From the NCBI RefSeq assembly GCF_048269565.1, contig NZ_JBLXIK010000001.1, forward strand, positions 496,001 through 560,000: a DNA stretch of 64,000 nucleotides, given 5' to 3'. Each line of letters starts with the position of its first letter. Position 1 is the stretch's first letter. The notes under the pieces are model-generated. The model saw only the letters and a program-made list of their open reading frames with translations, did not search any database and was not told the origin of the DNA. This document shows, in pieces, positions 45,751 through 56,925 of this stretch. The position numbers were made by a program, and so were the translations under genes. Source of the DNA: Maricaulis sp048269565. Lineage in GTDB: Bacteria > Pseudomonadota > Alphaproteobacteria > Caulobacterales > Maricaulaceae.

Positions 45751-45790
45751 GTGACACTTCCCCGACAAAGCAATGACAGGTATTTGACGC
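45751..45790 (-). promoter_or_regulatory. Extended PhoB box, four half-sites in 11-bp phase
   Basis: On the plus strand GTGACAC, CCGACAA, ATGACAG and TTGACGC start at 45751, 45762, 45773 and 45784, each separated by 4 bp. Read on the minus strand these are TGTCA-type half-sites pointing toward the TonB-dependent receptor 70 bp away, the textbook Pho box layout with two adjacent boxes. The divergent pseudouridine synthase begins at 45847 and may be less affected. Confidence 0.75.
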
Positions 45791-45846
45791 ACCGCAGCAA
45801 AAAGGCGTGCGTTGCATTCCTGCTACGCCTGAGGGACTGTCCCGCC

Positions 45847-46860
45847 ATGAGTCTACCTGAAGAGATCCTCACCGCGACAGCGGATGACGAGGCGCGCGGC
45901 CAGCGCGTCGACCGCTGGCTGACCGCCCAGTTCGAAACCCTGTCCCGCTCGCGGCTCAAGACCCTGGTCGATAGCGGCCAGCTGACCTGCAATGGCGTCG
46001 TGCTGAGCGATTGCTCGGCCAAGGTTATGGCCGATGCGACCTATGTCCTCACCGTGCCGCCGCCCGTCGCCGCCGATCCGGTGCCGGAAAAGATGGATCT
46101 CGACATCCTGTATGAGGACGATGACCTCGTGGTGCTGGTCAAACCGGTCGGCCTCGCAGTGCATCCGGCGCCGGGCAACTGGTCCGGCACGCTGGTGCAC
46201 GGCCTGTTGCACCATTGCGCCGGCTCGCTGTCGGGCATTGGCGGTGTCGAGCGGCCGGGCATTGTCCACCGGCTCGACAAGGACACATCGGGCGTGATGG
46301 TCGCGGCCAAGTCGGATGCGGCGCACAAGGGGATGACGATCCAGTTCTCGCGCCACACCGTCGAGCGCGCCTATATCGCTTTCACCCGCCACTCGCCCAA
46401 CCCGAAGGACGGCCGCATCGAGACGCAATTGATGCGCTCCTCACGCGACCGCACCAAATTTGAGGTGCCACACGATCCGAACAGCACGGCCGGCAAGCAT
46501 GCGATCACCAATTATGTGACGATGGCACGCTATGGCCAGGACCCGCACGCCTCGGTCGGCGCCGGGCTCGCCGCCAAGATCGAATGCCGGCTCGAGACCG
46601 GACGCACGCACCAGATTCGTGTCCACATGGCCCATATCGGCTGCCACCTGCTTGGTGATCCGGTCTATGGTTCCAAGCGTGGCCGCCTGCTCGGCTCGGA
46701 TATCTGCGATCCTTTCCTGCGCGATTTCCGCCGTCAGGCGCTGCATGCCGCAATCCTCGGCTTCAAGCATCCCGTCACTGGAGTCGACCTGCGCTTCGAG
46801 AGCGAGCTGCCCGACGATATGAAGGCGCTGGAAGCCGTTCTGGAACAGCTCCCTCAGTGA
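45847..46860 (+). CDS. RluD-family 23S rRNA pseudouridine synthase
   Basis: This 337-residue protein has an N-terminal S4 RNA-binding domain (about 17–75, GQRVDRWLTAQFETLSRSRL) and a RluA-family catalytic domain with IVHRLDKDTSGVMV (catalytic Asp near 143). Also visible are LETGRTHQIRVHMAHIGCHL and LLGDPVYG. RluD modifies U1911/1915/1917 of helix 69; the S4 domain and length point to RluD rather than RluA. The start at 45847 is preferred over an upstream ATG inside the Pho-box region. Confidence 0.93.
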   Translation: MSLPEEILTATADDEARGQRVDRWLTAQFETLSRSRLKTLVDSGQLTCNGVVLSDCSAKVMADATYVLTVPPPVAADPVPEKMDLDILYEDDDLVVLVKPVGLAVHPAPGNWSGTLVHGLLHHCAGSLSGIGGVERPGIVHRLDKDTSGVMVAAKSDAAHKGMTIQFSRHTVERAYIAFTRHSPNPKDGRIETQLMRSSRDRTKFEVPHDPNSTAGKHAITNYVTMARYGQDPHASVGAGLAAKIECRLETGRTHQIRVHMAHIGCHLLGDPVYGSKRGRLLGSDICDPFLRDFRRQALHAAILGFKHPVTGVDLRFESELPDDMKALEAVLEQLPQ

Positions 46861-46871
46861 GGAGACCACCG

Positions 46872-48077
46872 ATGACAGACGTGACAACCCGCGGTGTGGG
46901 CGGCTCAGCGGCGATCGCGGAGCTGGCCCGGCTCCAACCCATGCTGACCGGCTGCCAGCCGATCAGCCATGACGAGCACCGGACGCGGCTGACAGGTCTG
47001 GCGCAGCGCATGAACGCCGCCGGGCTGGATGCCGTCTGGCTCAATGCGGGCACGAACCTCACCTATTATACCGGCATGAGCTGGCGGGCCTCGGAGCGCC
47101 TGGTTGGCGCGCTGGTCACCGCCGATGGCACCTTGACCTATGTCGGCCCTGCCTTCGAGGACGGCACGCTCAAGCTCTATATGGGCGTCGAGGCGCCCTT
47201 GCGCGGCTGGGAGGAGCATGAGAACCCCTACGCGCTGGTGGCCAGCCTGCTGCCCTCTGGTGCGCAGCTGGGGGTGGATCCGGCTGCGCCCTGTTTCGCC
47301 GTCACCGGGCTGAGCGATGCATTGGGCACGGGTGTCCACGATGCCGGCGCTGTCGTCCTTCAGGGCCGGATGCGCAAATCCGCCGCCGAGCTGGCGCTGA
47401 TGCAGGCGACCAAGACGGCCACGATCGAGGTTCACAAGGCCGCCGCCGCCATCCTGCGCGAAGGGATCACCGCCGGCGAAGTGACCGAATTCATCCACGC
47501 CGCCCACAAGGCGATCGGCGCGCCGGGCGGCTCGACCTTCTGCATCGTTCTGTTCGGTCCCGACACCGCATTTCCGCACGGCGTCGCCAATCCCAAGACG
47601 CTGGAGCGAGGCGATGTGGTGCTGATCGATACCGGCTGCGCCATCCACGGCTATCAGTCCGACATCACGCGCACCTATGTGTTCGGTGCGCCGACGGCGC
47701 GCCAGCGCGAGGTCTGGGATGCGGAGAAGGCCTGCCAGCTCGCTGCCTTCGCGGCGGCGCAACCGGGCCGGACCTGCGCCAGCGTCGATGCGGCAGCGCG
47801 CGCCGAGGCGGAAAGGCGCGGCTTCGGGCCGGGCTATCAATTGCCGGGCATTCCGCACCGCACCGGCCACGGCATCGGGCTCGATATTCACGAAGCGCCC
47901 TATCTGGTCGGCGGCGACGAGACTCCGCTCGAGGCTGGCATGTGCTTTTCCAACGAACCGATGATCTGCGTTCCCGGCGAGTTCGGTATCCGGCTGGAGG
48001 ATCATTTCTACATGACCGCCGACGGGCCGCGCTGGTTCACGCAGCCGTCGAAATCGATCGAGGATCCGTTCGGCTAG
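46872..48077 (+). CDS. Xaa-Pro peptidase, M24 family
   Basis: This 401-residue protein has an N-terminal creatinase-like domain (about 35–160) and a pita-bread catalytic domain. Metal ligands appear in LIDTGCAIHGYQSDITRTYV (two Asp), GHGIGLDIHEAPY (His), SNEPMICVPGEFG (Glu) and GIRLEDHF (Glu). It cleaves X-Pro dipeptides or peptides; no signal peptide, so cytoplasmic. The start at the ATG following GAGGAGACC is used; ORF extension by five codons is possible. Confidence 0.93.
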   Translation: MTDVTTRGVGGSAAIAELARLQPMLTGCQPISHDEHRTRLTGLAQRMNAAGLDAVWLNAGTNLTYYTGMSWRASERLVGALVTADGTLTYVGPAFEDGTLKLYMGVEAPLRGWEEHENPYALVASLLPSGAQLGVDPAAPCFAVTGLSDALGTGVHDAGAVVLQGRMRKSAAELALMQATKTATIEVHKAAAAILREGITAGEVTEFIHAAHKAIGAPGGSTFCIVLFGPDTAFPHGVANPKTLERGDVVLIDTGCAIHGYQSDITRTYVFGAPTARQREVWDAEKACQLAAFAAAQPGRTCASVDAAARAEAERRGFGPGYQLPGIPHRTGHGIGLDIHEAPYLVGGDETPLEAGMCFSNEPMICVPGEFGIRLEDHFYMTADGPRWFTQPSKSIEDPFG

Positions 48078-48418
48078 TGTGAGCTGTCACCGCTCAGCCG
48101 CAGGCCGAGAATCCCGACCATGATCAGGGTGAGGAAGACAATGCGCGCGATCGTCACCGGCTCCTTGAACACCAGTATGCCGATCGTGGCGACGCCCAGC
48201 GTACCGATCCCGGTCCACACGGCATAGGCGGTGCCGGCGGGCAGATGCTTCATCGCCGCGAACAGCAATACCATCGAGGCGGCCAGCGCCGCCAACACGG
48301 CGGCGTGCTGCCAGAGCGGCGCATTGCGGTCGACATATTTGAAGCCCAGCGCCCAGGCCATCTCGAATATCCCGCCCATGACCAGCAGGGTCCAGGGGCC
48401 GGTGAAAAAGGCGATCAT
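48074..48418 (-). CDS. SMR-family transporter, SugE/Gdx-like
   Basis: This 114-residue protein has four membrane helices and the conserved Glu in GGIFEMAWALGFKY. AYAVWTGIGTLGVATIGILV is the SugE/Gdx-type helix-3 signature. These small transporters export guanidinium or quaternary ammonium compounds in exchange for protons. It converges on the M24 peptidase gene with a 4-bp overlap of stops and overlaps the upstream GST gene. Confidence 0.88.
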   Translation of the reverse strand: MIAFFTGPWTLLVMGGIFEMAWALGFKYVDRNAPLWQHAAVLAALAASMVLLFAAMKHLPAGTAYAVWTGIGTLGVATIGILVFKEPVTIARIVFLTLIMVGILGLRLSGDSSH

Positions 48419-49062
48419 GCCTCCACCTCAAGATCGAAATTGCGGCGCCAGACCTCGCGGATGACGGGGTGTTTCTCAGTCGCCCGCACCGCACCGGCCA
48501 GATTGGGGCAATGTTCCAGGAACCAGCCACCGCGTGGCGGCCAATGGCTCATCATCGCGACATAGACATCAAGGAGGCTCATTTTCTCGCCGAGCAGGTA
48601 GGGCCGGCTCGCGCCCCTGAACGCATTGTCGATGATGCGCCACATCTGCTTGCGCCGTTCATTGGCCTGGTGCAGCAGCGTCTTGTGGGTCGCCGGATCG
48701 GGATGAAAACGCGCCGGCCCGTCGGAAATCGCCAGCGTCGAATAGAAGCTGGACGACATGAAGATCATCCAACGCAGATATTCGGCGCGCTCGGGCGCAT
48801 CGGGCCGCGGGGCCCAGCGATACTGGCCGTCGAGATCGCCGAGCCAGATCAGGATGGCGGCACTCTCGGTCATCACATCATCATTGGGCAGGATCAGCGC
48901 CGGCACCTGGCCAACCGGATTGATCGACCTGACCCGCGCCAGCCCGCCGGCGCCATCGAGCGGGTCGGCGATCTCGAAATCGTATGCGATACCATGCAGT
49001 TCCAGCGCCGCCTCGACGCAGGTCGAGCCGAAGCCGCGCTGGCCGTAGAGCGTGTAACTCAT
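48415..49062 (-). CDS. Glutathione S-transferase family protein
   Basis: This 215-residue protein has an N-terminal thioredoxin-like domain (SYTLYGQRGFGSTCVEAALE, then QVPALILPNDDVMTESAAIL, the glutathione-binding Pro and Glu-Ser) and an all-helical C-terminal domain with LGEKMSLLDVYVAMMSHW. It resembles beta/theta-like bacterial GSTs. The substrate is unknown. It overlaps folP and the SMR gene by four bases each. Confidence 0.9.
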   Translation of the reverse strand: MSYTLYGQRGFGSTCVEAALELHGIAYDFEIADPLDGAGGLARVRSINPVGQVPALILPNDDVMTESAAILIWLGDLDGQYRWAPRPDAPERAEYLRWMIFMSSSFYSTLAISDGPARFHPDPATHKTLLHQANERRKQMWRIIDNAFRGASRPYLLGEKMSLLDVYVAMMSHWPPRGGWFLEHCPNLAGAVRATEKHPVIREVWRRNFDLEVEA

Positions 49063-49889
49063 GCCTTGCCCTCGCGAATGGCGGCCTGGACCTTGAGCGC
49101 CTGCAACGTCATCCGGATATCATGCACGCGCACCATGGCGGCGCCCGCCTGGGCCGCACGCAGGGCCGCGGCGAGCGATCCACCAAGACGTTCGGTCTCG
49201 TCGGCGCCGCCGTCGATCGCGGCAATGAAACGCTTGCGCGAGGCCCCGAACAGGACCGGGTAACCCAGGGCAATAACCTGATCGAGATCGTGCATCAGCG
49301 CCAGATTGTGATCGAGCGACTTGCCGAAACCGATGCCGGGATCAAGCCAGATACTGGCGGCATCAACACCGCCCGCCATGGCGATATCGGCGCGATCAGT
49401 CAGAAACTCGCACACTTCGCTGACGACATCGCGGTATTGCGGCGCACTCTGCATCGTCGCTGGCGTACCGGCCATGTGCATCAGGATCACCGGCACCCCG
49501 AGCTCGGCGGCCGTTGCGACGGCACCATCTGCGCGCAGCGCCATGACATCATTCCAGATATCGGCGCCTGCCGCGACAGCCGCCCGCGCGACCTCGGGCT
49601 TGAACGTGTCGATCGAGATGCGCGCCGCAGTCTGCTCGCGCAGCGTCTTGATCACCGGAATGACGCGGCGCATTTCCTCGGCTGCGTCCACCGGCTCCGC
49701 GCCGGGCCGTGTCGACTCGCCGCCAATATCGATGACATCGGCGCCATTTTTCAACATCTCCAGCCCGCGCGCGACGGCGGCGTGCTGGTCGATGAAGTCA
49801 CCGCCATCGGAGAAACTGTCGGGGGTGACGTTGAGGACGCCCATGATGAAGGGGATGCCGGACTGGCGGCGGGATCGGATATTGCGCAT
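49059..49889 (-). CDS. folP: Dihydropteroate synthase
   Basis: This 276-residue TIM-barrel enzyme joins p-aminobenzoate with 6-hydroxymethyl-dihydropterin diphosphate. PFIMGVLNVTPDSFSDGGDF and DIGGESTRPGAEPVDAAEEM are the two family signatures, and HDIRMT lies at the C-terminus. The ATG at 49889 is preferred (AGAGGCTCC upstream) over 49925. It lies downstream of ftsH on the same strand, separated by a small lipoprotein gene; the ftsH–folP order is common. Confidence 0.95.
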   Translation of the reverse strand: MRNIRSRRQSGIPFIMGVLNVTPDSFSDGGDFIDQHAAVARGLEMLKNGADVIDIGGESTRPGAEPVDAAEEMRRVIPVIKTLREQTAARISIDTFKPEVARAAVAAGADIWNDVMALRADGAVATAAELGVPVILMHMAGTPATMQSAPQYRDVVSEVCEFLTDRADIAMAGGVDAASIWLDPGIGFGKSLDHNLALMHDLDQVIALGYPVLFGASRKRFIAAIDGGADETERLGGSLAAALRAAQAGAAMVRVHDIRMTLQALKVQAAIREGKA

Positions 49890-49934
49890 GGAGCCTCTGC
49901 TATGCCGCAGCTTCGCGCTTGGCAAGCGTAGAGC

Positions 49935-50447
49935 TTACCCGATGCGTGACGCGACCAGGTCCATCGTGAAACCGGCTTCAAGCTGACCGGGCGCATCAGT
50001 GCCGATATGGACCGTGGCGGTTTCGCCCTCTGCCACTGCGAGACTGGGTTGCGCGACGATTTCGAGGCTCCCGGTTTCGGTGCCCATAGTCTCGAGGGTG
50101 ACGGCGTGGTGGACATCGCCCGTGTCGAGCACCGTCGTGAGTACAGTCACCGTCAAGTCAAGCATCTCGCCGCCGAGCGCCGCCGGGTTGAAGACCTCCG
50201 CGGGAAGCCCGGGGAAGTGGAGCACCAGGGTCTGGCCGCCGCCGACCGCTATCGCGGTGGTCTGCCGCTGAACATAGTTCCGGCCCGGCCGGGCATCCGC
50301 CCATTGGACAAGCGCCCGGGCATCGACGCCCAGCTGCATCGCGGGCGCCTGCGCCGCGTCGCGATGGCTGTGATCAGCGGCGGTCGTGGCACAGCCGCTC
50401 GCTCCCAGTGACAGGATGGCTGCGACAATCAAAGCAGACGTACGCAT
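49935..50447 (-). CDS. Small lipoprotein of unknown function
   Basis: This 170-residue protein has a lipoprotein signal with Cys19 (LSLGASGCATTAADH). The mature part is beta-rich, with LVLHFPGLPAEVFNPAALGG and ETATVHIGTDAPGQLEAG. It is predicted periplasmic or outer-membrane. I recognise no family. It lies between folP and the ftsH terminator, so it probably starts the folP transcript. Confidence 0.7.
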   Translation of the reverse strand: MRTSALIVAAILSLGASGCATTAADHSHRDAAQAPAMQLGVDARALVQWADARPGRNYVQRQTTAIAVGGGQTLVLHFPGLPAEVFNPAALGGEMLDLTVTVLTTVLDTGDVHHAVTLETMGTETGSLEIVAQPSLAVAEGETATVHIGTDAPGQLEAGFTMDLVASRIG

Positions 50448-50502
50448 GGGAATCCACTTTCAACAATTGAAGGACGCAAGCTGAAGTGGTTCGGCGGCAA
50501 AT

Positions 50503-50535
50503 AAAAGCCCCTGATGCGAAACACCAGGGGCTTTT
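50503..50535 (-). terminator. Rho-independent terminator of ftsH
   Basis: AAAAGCCCCTG (50503–50513) pairs with 50525–50535. On the minus strand the stem is followed by TTTTA, 23 bases beyond the ftsH stop. It is also nearly symmetric, so it may act on both strands. Confidence 0.85.
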
Positions 50536-50557
50536 CATGTTTCAGCCTGTGGCCTGA

Positions 50558-52453
<1,896 letters not shown>

Positions 52454-52537
52454 CCGTTCAATCTAGCGGTCACCTTGGACCAGATATGGGCACTCCGGGC
52501 GCGAAGTGCGAGTCACAGGCGCAGCCCGCAAGCCCTG

Positions 52538-53881
52538 TCAGGCCGGAGCCAGCTGGCCCACACCCTGTTTTGGTGGCGCGTCATAGAGCAGACGGCTGTG
52601 AAACCTCTGCGCCATCAGAGGCACGATCCCCAGTTGAGGATGATCCCGCACACCGGCAATCGCCAACACCTCGCCACTGGAACGCAGCGTCAGCAAACCG
52701 CTTCGCGCCAGGCCCGGAATGGCCTCCAGATCGGCGCGATCACCAACACCCTTATACCCCTTGCCCAAGGGTTCGGCGATGATATTCACGCCGGAGGTTT
52801 CAATCTCGTAACGACCGTCCCAGACCCGAGCAGAATTTTGCAGCAACGGGAAGGATTTGCGGCAAGGGCGGTCGACACGGCCGAGCACGGCACCGGGGTC
52901 GCGAATGATCCAGCTGCCGCCGCGCCATGGCAGGGTCTGCACGCCAGCTGCGCTGCCGGCACGGCGCCGCAACAGGCTATCGACCAGCCCGTCCAGCGCG
53001 GACCGGCGCGGCGTATCGGCACGGCCCGAGATCGCGAGGGTAACGGCGTCCACCAGGCGCCGCCGGATCACCGGGGCGGCGGCGGCGAGCCGCTCCACAT
53101 CCAGTTCCGCCCCGCCCCAGGGGTGCAAGCGCACAGCGTCTTGCGCCAGCGCCGCCGCGGCTCTGCGTTCACTGCGTTCGATGGCGCCGATTTCGTGTGC
53201 CCACCGGGCGAGTCGGTCCACCGACAGGCCCGCCTGCTCCAGCCTTGCCAGACTCTCGCGCACGCGAACCCTTGTATAGCGCGGGTTGGTATTGGATGGA
53301 TCCTCGATCCAGCCTTCATCAGCCGCGGCGAGATGGGTCCGCAGCGCCTCACGCCGTACATCGAGCAACGGTCGCAGAAGCTCGAGGCCGCGGCCCTGCG
53401 GCCAGACCGGCGATGCGGCCCGTTCAGCCATCGCGGCACAGCCCCGCCAGCCGCCACCGGCCTGCAATCGCATCCAGACGGTCTCGGCCTGGTCATCCAG
53501 CGTGTGGGCCAGCAGCAATTGATCGATCTTGCGGGCCCGGCAGGCTTCGGCCAGCAGGACATGACGCGCCTGGCGCGCCGCCGCCTGGAGACCGGTTGCG
53601 GGCTTGTCGCCGGTCCAGCGCAACAGCACGGGCTCGGCCTCCAGCCTGCGCGCCGACTCCAGGGCCTGATCAGCCTCGGCCCGGCTCTCCGGGCGCAGCG
53701 CGTGATCGACCGTCAGCGCATGCAGGGCAATACCGCGCGCCCGTGCCCAGAGGGCGGTGATGCTGAGCAGAGCATGAGAATCGCCGCCGCCCGAATAGGC
53801 CAGGGCGATCGGTCCCGTGTGGGGATGCACGCGATCAAGCCAGGCGTGCAGACGCGTTACAAGTTCCGTGTCGGCCGTCAC
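52538..53881 (-). CDS. tilS: tRNA(Ile)-lysidine synthetase
   Basis: This 447-residue PP-loop ATPase has the SGGGDS motif at about 30–35 (ALAYSGGGDSHALLSI) and the companion LLLAHTLDDQAETVWMRL and GREPLL-like block (GLELLRPLLDVRREALR). It makes lysidine in the tRNA-Ile(CAU) anticodon, using lysine and ATP. The C-terminal TilS domain is shorter than in E. coli. It overlaps the cpoB stop by four bases. Confidence 0.94.
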   Translation of the reverse strand: MTADTELVTRLHAWLDRVHPHTGPIALAYSGGGDSHALLSITALWARARGIALHALTVDHALRPESRAEADQALESARRLEAEPVLLRWTGDKPATGLQAAARQARHVLLAEACRARKIDQLLLAHTLDDQAETVWMRLQAGGGWRGCAAMAERAASPVWPQGRGLELLRPLLDVRREALRTHLAAADEGWIEDPSNTNPRYTRVRVRESLARLEQAGLSVDRLARWAHEIGAIERSERRAAAALAQDAVRLHPWGGAELDVERLAAAAPVIRRRLVDAVTLAISGRADTPRRSALDGLVDSLLRRRAGSAAGVQTLPWRGGSWIIRDPGAVLGRVDRPCRKSFPLLQNSARVWDGRYEIETSGVNIIAEPLGKGYKGVGDRADLEAIPGLARSGLLTLRSSGEVLAIAGVRDHPQLGIVPLMAQRFHSRLLYDAPPKQGVGQLAPA

Positions 53882-54759
53882 TGGCAGCCGGCACGAACCG
53901 ATTCCCGGCTCGCCCGGTCACGCGATGCGGCCGAGGCATTGGGGAATTGACGGCCAAAGCGGGCCAGCGTGCTGCAGGCATCCTCGGTGCGGCCAAGCCC
54001 GTGCAGCGACGCTGCCAGCCGCACCAGCGCGTCGGGCGCACGTACGCCTTCCGGATCGGCGCGCAAAGCGGCGATATAGGCGTCTGCAGACTGGGTAAAA
54101 TCATTGCGGACGAAGAAGGTTTCGCCCAGCCAGTACCAAGCCTCACCGGCGCGTGGATCATCGCCATGATCGGTCACGAAAGCCTCGAAACCCGCCTGGG
54201 CACCGTCGAAATCGCCATCGAGCAGACGCGCCCGGGCATCGTCATAGATCACGGCCGGGTCGACGGCGGGCAGGGGCGCTGCTCCCGGCGCACTACCGAG
54301 CACGCCGGTCGCCGCGGCGCGCTCTTCGGCGAAGGGGTCGTCAGGATTGACCACGGCCAGGCCGGCCGGACCGTCGCGGTCGACCGCGGAATCAAGACCG
54401 TCCTGCATCCAGGCGGACGCCTCGTCATCGGGCGCGGCGCCATCAACCGTCACGGCTGCCGGTTCCACAGCCCGTGGCTGACGCTGGAGCTGTTCGACCT
54501 GCTGGCGCAGCTGCCGGTTCTCGAAGGAGAGGCGTTCAATCTCGCCGGTCATCTCGCGTACCTGGTAGTCGAGGGCGTCGAGGCGTTGCATCAGGGTGTC
54601 GGCGACCGGATCTCCGGCGAGGAAACTGTCTTCAAGCCGGCCGATGCGCACTTCGGTGGCATCGATGCGCTCGGTCATTTCGCGGCGGGACTGGGCGTGA
54701 GCGGGAGCGGCCACAAGCAATGTGGCGGCAAGGACGGAGAGACAAAGAGAACGGATCAT
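53878..54759 (-). CDS. ybgF: Tol-Pal cell division coordinator CpoB (YbgF)
   Basis: This 293-residue periplasmic protein has a signal peptide (about 1–22, AHAQ), a trimerising coiled coil (about 24–95, MTERIDATEVRIGRLEDSFL to LRQQVEQLQRQ), a flexible acidic linker and three TPR-like repeats (about 165–280, AVIYDDARARLLDGDFDGAQ, WYWLGETFFVRNDF). CpoB links PBP1B to the Tol machine. It follows pal, beyond a terminator, and overlaps tilS. Confidence 0.92.
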   Translation of the reverse strand: MIRSLCLSVLAATLLVAAPAHAQSRREMTERIDATEVRIGRLEDSFLAGDPVADTLMQRLDALDYQVREMTGEIERLSFENRQLRQQVEQLQRQPRAVEPAAVTVDGAAPDDEASAWMQDGLDSAVDRDGPAGLAVVNPDDPFAEERAAATGVLGSAPGAAPLPAVDPAVIYDDARARLLDGDFDGAQAGFEAFVTDHGDDPRAGEAWYWLGETFFVRNDFTQSADAYIAALRADPEGVRAPDALVRLAASLHGLGRTEDACSTLARFGRQFPNASAASRDRASRESVRAGCQ

Positions 54760-54837
54760 GATGCGGACCTAATGCAAGAGGACGGCAGAATTGCGGCGTT
54801 CGCCCGTCTTCCGGGCTTGCCACGTATCAAAGGAAAA

Positions 54838-54863
54838 CGCCCGTGACATGATGGTCACGGGCG
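54838..54863 (-). terminator. Terminator between pal and ybgF
   Basis: CGCCCGTGAC (54838–54847) pairs with 54854–54863 across a 6-base loop; on the minus strand TTTTCCTTT follows. It lies 29 bases beyond the pal stop. Confidence 0.85.
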
Positions 54864-54891
54864 CCTCTTTATTCCGGGACCTGACTCACGA

Positions 54892-55410
54892 TCAGTTGGT
54901 GTAGCCACCGGTGATCGTCGTGGTCGCATTCCGGTTCACAGCCCAGCAGGCCTCACCGGACTCGCGGCAAGTCGGACGTTCCTTGCCGTAGGAGACAGTG
55001 GAAATCCGCGAAGGATCAACACCCTGGCTGATCAGGTAATCGCGAGCGGCATTGGCCCGGCGGGCGCCGAGAGCCAGATTGTACTCACGTGTTCCGCGCT
55101 CATCGCAATTGCCGGAGACGAGGATTCGCGTGCCGCTATAGCTGGCCAGCCAGGCGGCCTGGCGGCGCAGGGTCTCGCGAGCCTCGGGCGTCAGATCGTG
55201 ACGGTCATAGCCGTAAAACACACGGTCGCCGGCGTTCTGGACAAAGTCCTGGACCGAACCGGCAATCGGACCGGTGGGCTGGTATGGCTCGGTCTGCGGC
55301 TGCGTCTGCGGCTGCGCGATCGGCACAGTTTCCTGCTGCACCGGCGGCGTCGAGGCGCAGGCGGTGGCAAATGCGCCGAGCCCGGCAATGGCAAACAATT
55401 TCATTCTCAT
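54892..55410 (-). CDS. pal: Peptidoglycan-associated lipoprotein Pal
   Basis: This 172-residue lipoprotein has Cys near 19 (AFATACASTPP), a Pro/Gln-rich linker and an OmpA-like domain (about 65–165) with ILVSGNCDERGTREYNLALG, the peptidoglycan-binding motif, and ARDYLISQGVDPSRI. It anchors the outer membrane to peptidoglycan and binds TolB. It has its own ribosome-binding site (AAGG) and a terminator after it. Confidence 0.96.
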   Translation of the reverse strand: MRMKLFAIAGLGAFATACASTPPVQQETVPIAQPQTQPQTEPYQPTGPIAGSVQDFVQNAGDRVFYGYDRHDLTPEARETLRRQAAWLASYSGTRILVSGNCDERGTREYNLALGARRANAARDYLISQGVDPSRISTVSYGKERPTCRESGEACWAVNRNATTTITGGYTN

Positions 55411-55539
55411 GACGGTACACCTTCATCCGACCAAGCCCGGTATGGCACTTGGTGTTCTCCCCTGCACACACAACACGTCGCAATCAGGATGAAATCCCCT
55501 TGGCGCCAGGCTGCGGCCGAAACGTTACGCAGATATCTG

Positions 55540-56901
55540 CTATTCAATCAAGGGTGACCACGCCGGATCTGACGCCATTCCGCCCGTGGCCAACCTCCGG
55601 AGATTGAATCCCGCAAGATCGATACTCCAGATTTCATAGCGCGTGCCATTGGTCCGGGCTTCGCCGCGCGTGAACAACAACACCCGGCCATTCGGCGACC
55701 AGGCCGGCGTATCGACATAATACCCCTCATAGAGAATACGCTCGATGCCCGAGCCGTCGGCCCGCACCACGCCAAGCGAAAACTGGTTGCCGCTCTGCTT
55801 GGTGAACGCAATCAGATCGCCGCGCGGCGACCAGACCGGTGCCGTATAGCGACCTTCGCCAAAACTGACCCGATGCACATCGGTGCCATCAGCGTTCATC
55901 ACATATAATTGCGAACCGCCACCACGCGCCGAGGAGAAGACGATCTGTTGACCGTCGGGAGAAAAAGACGGCTCGACATCATCAGCCGGGTGATCGGTCA
56001 GGCGCACCAGGTTGCGGGTCCGCAGATCGAACAGATGGATATCGTGCCCGCCGCGGGTCTCGATCGAAACGGCGAGCTGGGAACCATCCGGCGAAAACCG
56101 CGCCGACAGGCTTTGACCGTCCGGATTGACCTGGGAGGCGGCGCCGCGTCCGCCGGAGGCGAACAGGGCTTCCTGCCGGCCGGTCTGCAGGTCGTAGAGA
56201 TAGGTCGTCGCCTGGCCCTCGATGAAGGAGACATAGGTGATCTCCTGCGTATTGGGCGAGTAGTTGGGCAACAGGGCCATGTAGGAACGATCAGTCAGGA
56301 AGGACGGATTGGCACCGTCCTGGTCCATCATTGCCAGCTGGCGCACCGGCTCGTCCTCGCTGCCGCGGCCTTCGGAGACGTAGACGATGCGGGTATCGAA
56401 ATAGCCGGCCTCACCGGTCAGCCGCTGATAGACGGCATCAGCAACCTTGTGGGCGACACGGCGCCAGTTTTCCGGTGCGGTGACAAATTGCAGCCCCAGC
56501 AGCTGGTCCTCGAGACGCGTATCCCAGAGCCGGAAAGCGACAAGGAGACGGCCATCATCCTGGATGGTGACACGGCCGGCCAACAGGGCCGAGGCATTGA
56601 TCACCCGCCAGTCGGAAAAACGCGGGCGCAGGTCGATATTCTCGATTTCTTCGATATAGGCCGCCGGATCGACCGGCGCGAACAGACCGGAACTGGCCAG
56701 ATCATTGGTCACCACTCGGGTAATGTCGGCGCCGCGCGTCGCGGCCTCGTCGCTGGCACCGATGAAATCGGGCAGCGCCACCGGCAAGGGATCAAGATTG
56801 CCCTGCGTGACATCGACGCGTAGCGGCTCCTGCGCGGTGGCTGCCGTCGCAAACACGAGGCTCACGAGGAGAACGGAAATGGCTCGGAAAATTCGGGTCA
56901 T
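55540..56901 (-). CDS. tolB: Tol-Pal system protein TolB
   Basis: This 453-residue periplasmic protein has a signal peptide (about 1–23), an N-terminal domain (about 25–150) and a six-bladed beta propeller with repeats FSPDGSQLAVSIETRGGHDI, FSPDGQQIVFSSARGG and WSPRGDLIAFTKQSG. It couples TolA-driven energy to Pal. It is complete and in the usual order after tolA. Confidence 0.96.
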   Translation of the reverse strand: MTRIFRAISVLLVSLVFATAATAQEPLRVDVTQGNLDPLPVALPDFIGASDEAATRGADITRVVTNDLASSGLFAPVDPAAYIEEIENIDLRPRFSDWRVINASALLAGRVTIQDDGRLLVAFRLWDTRLEDQLLGLQFVTAPENWRRVAHKVADAVYQRLTGEAGYFDTRIVYVSEGRGSEDEPVRQLAMMDQDGANPSFLTDRSYMALLPNYSPNTQEITYVSFIEGQATTYLYDLQTGRQEALFASGGRGAASQVNPDGQSLSARFSPDGSQLAVSIETRGGHDIHLFDLRTRNLVRLTDHPADDVEPSFSPDGQQIVFSSARGGGSQLYVMNADGTDVHRVSFGEGRYTAPVWSPRGDLIAFTKQSGNQFSLGVVRADGSGIERILYEGYYVDTPAWSPNGRVLLFTRGEARTNGTRYEIWSIDLAGFNLRRLATGGMASDPAWSPLIE

Positions 56902-56925
56902 GATCTCAAACTCCAGGACTGCGGA

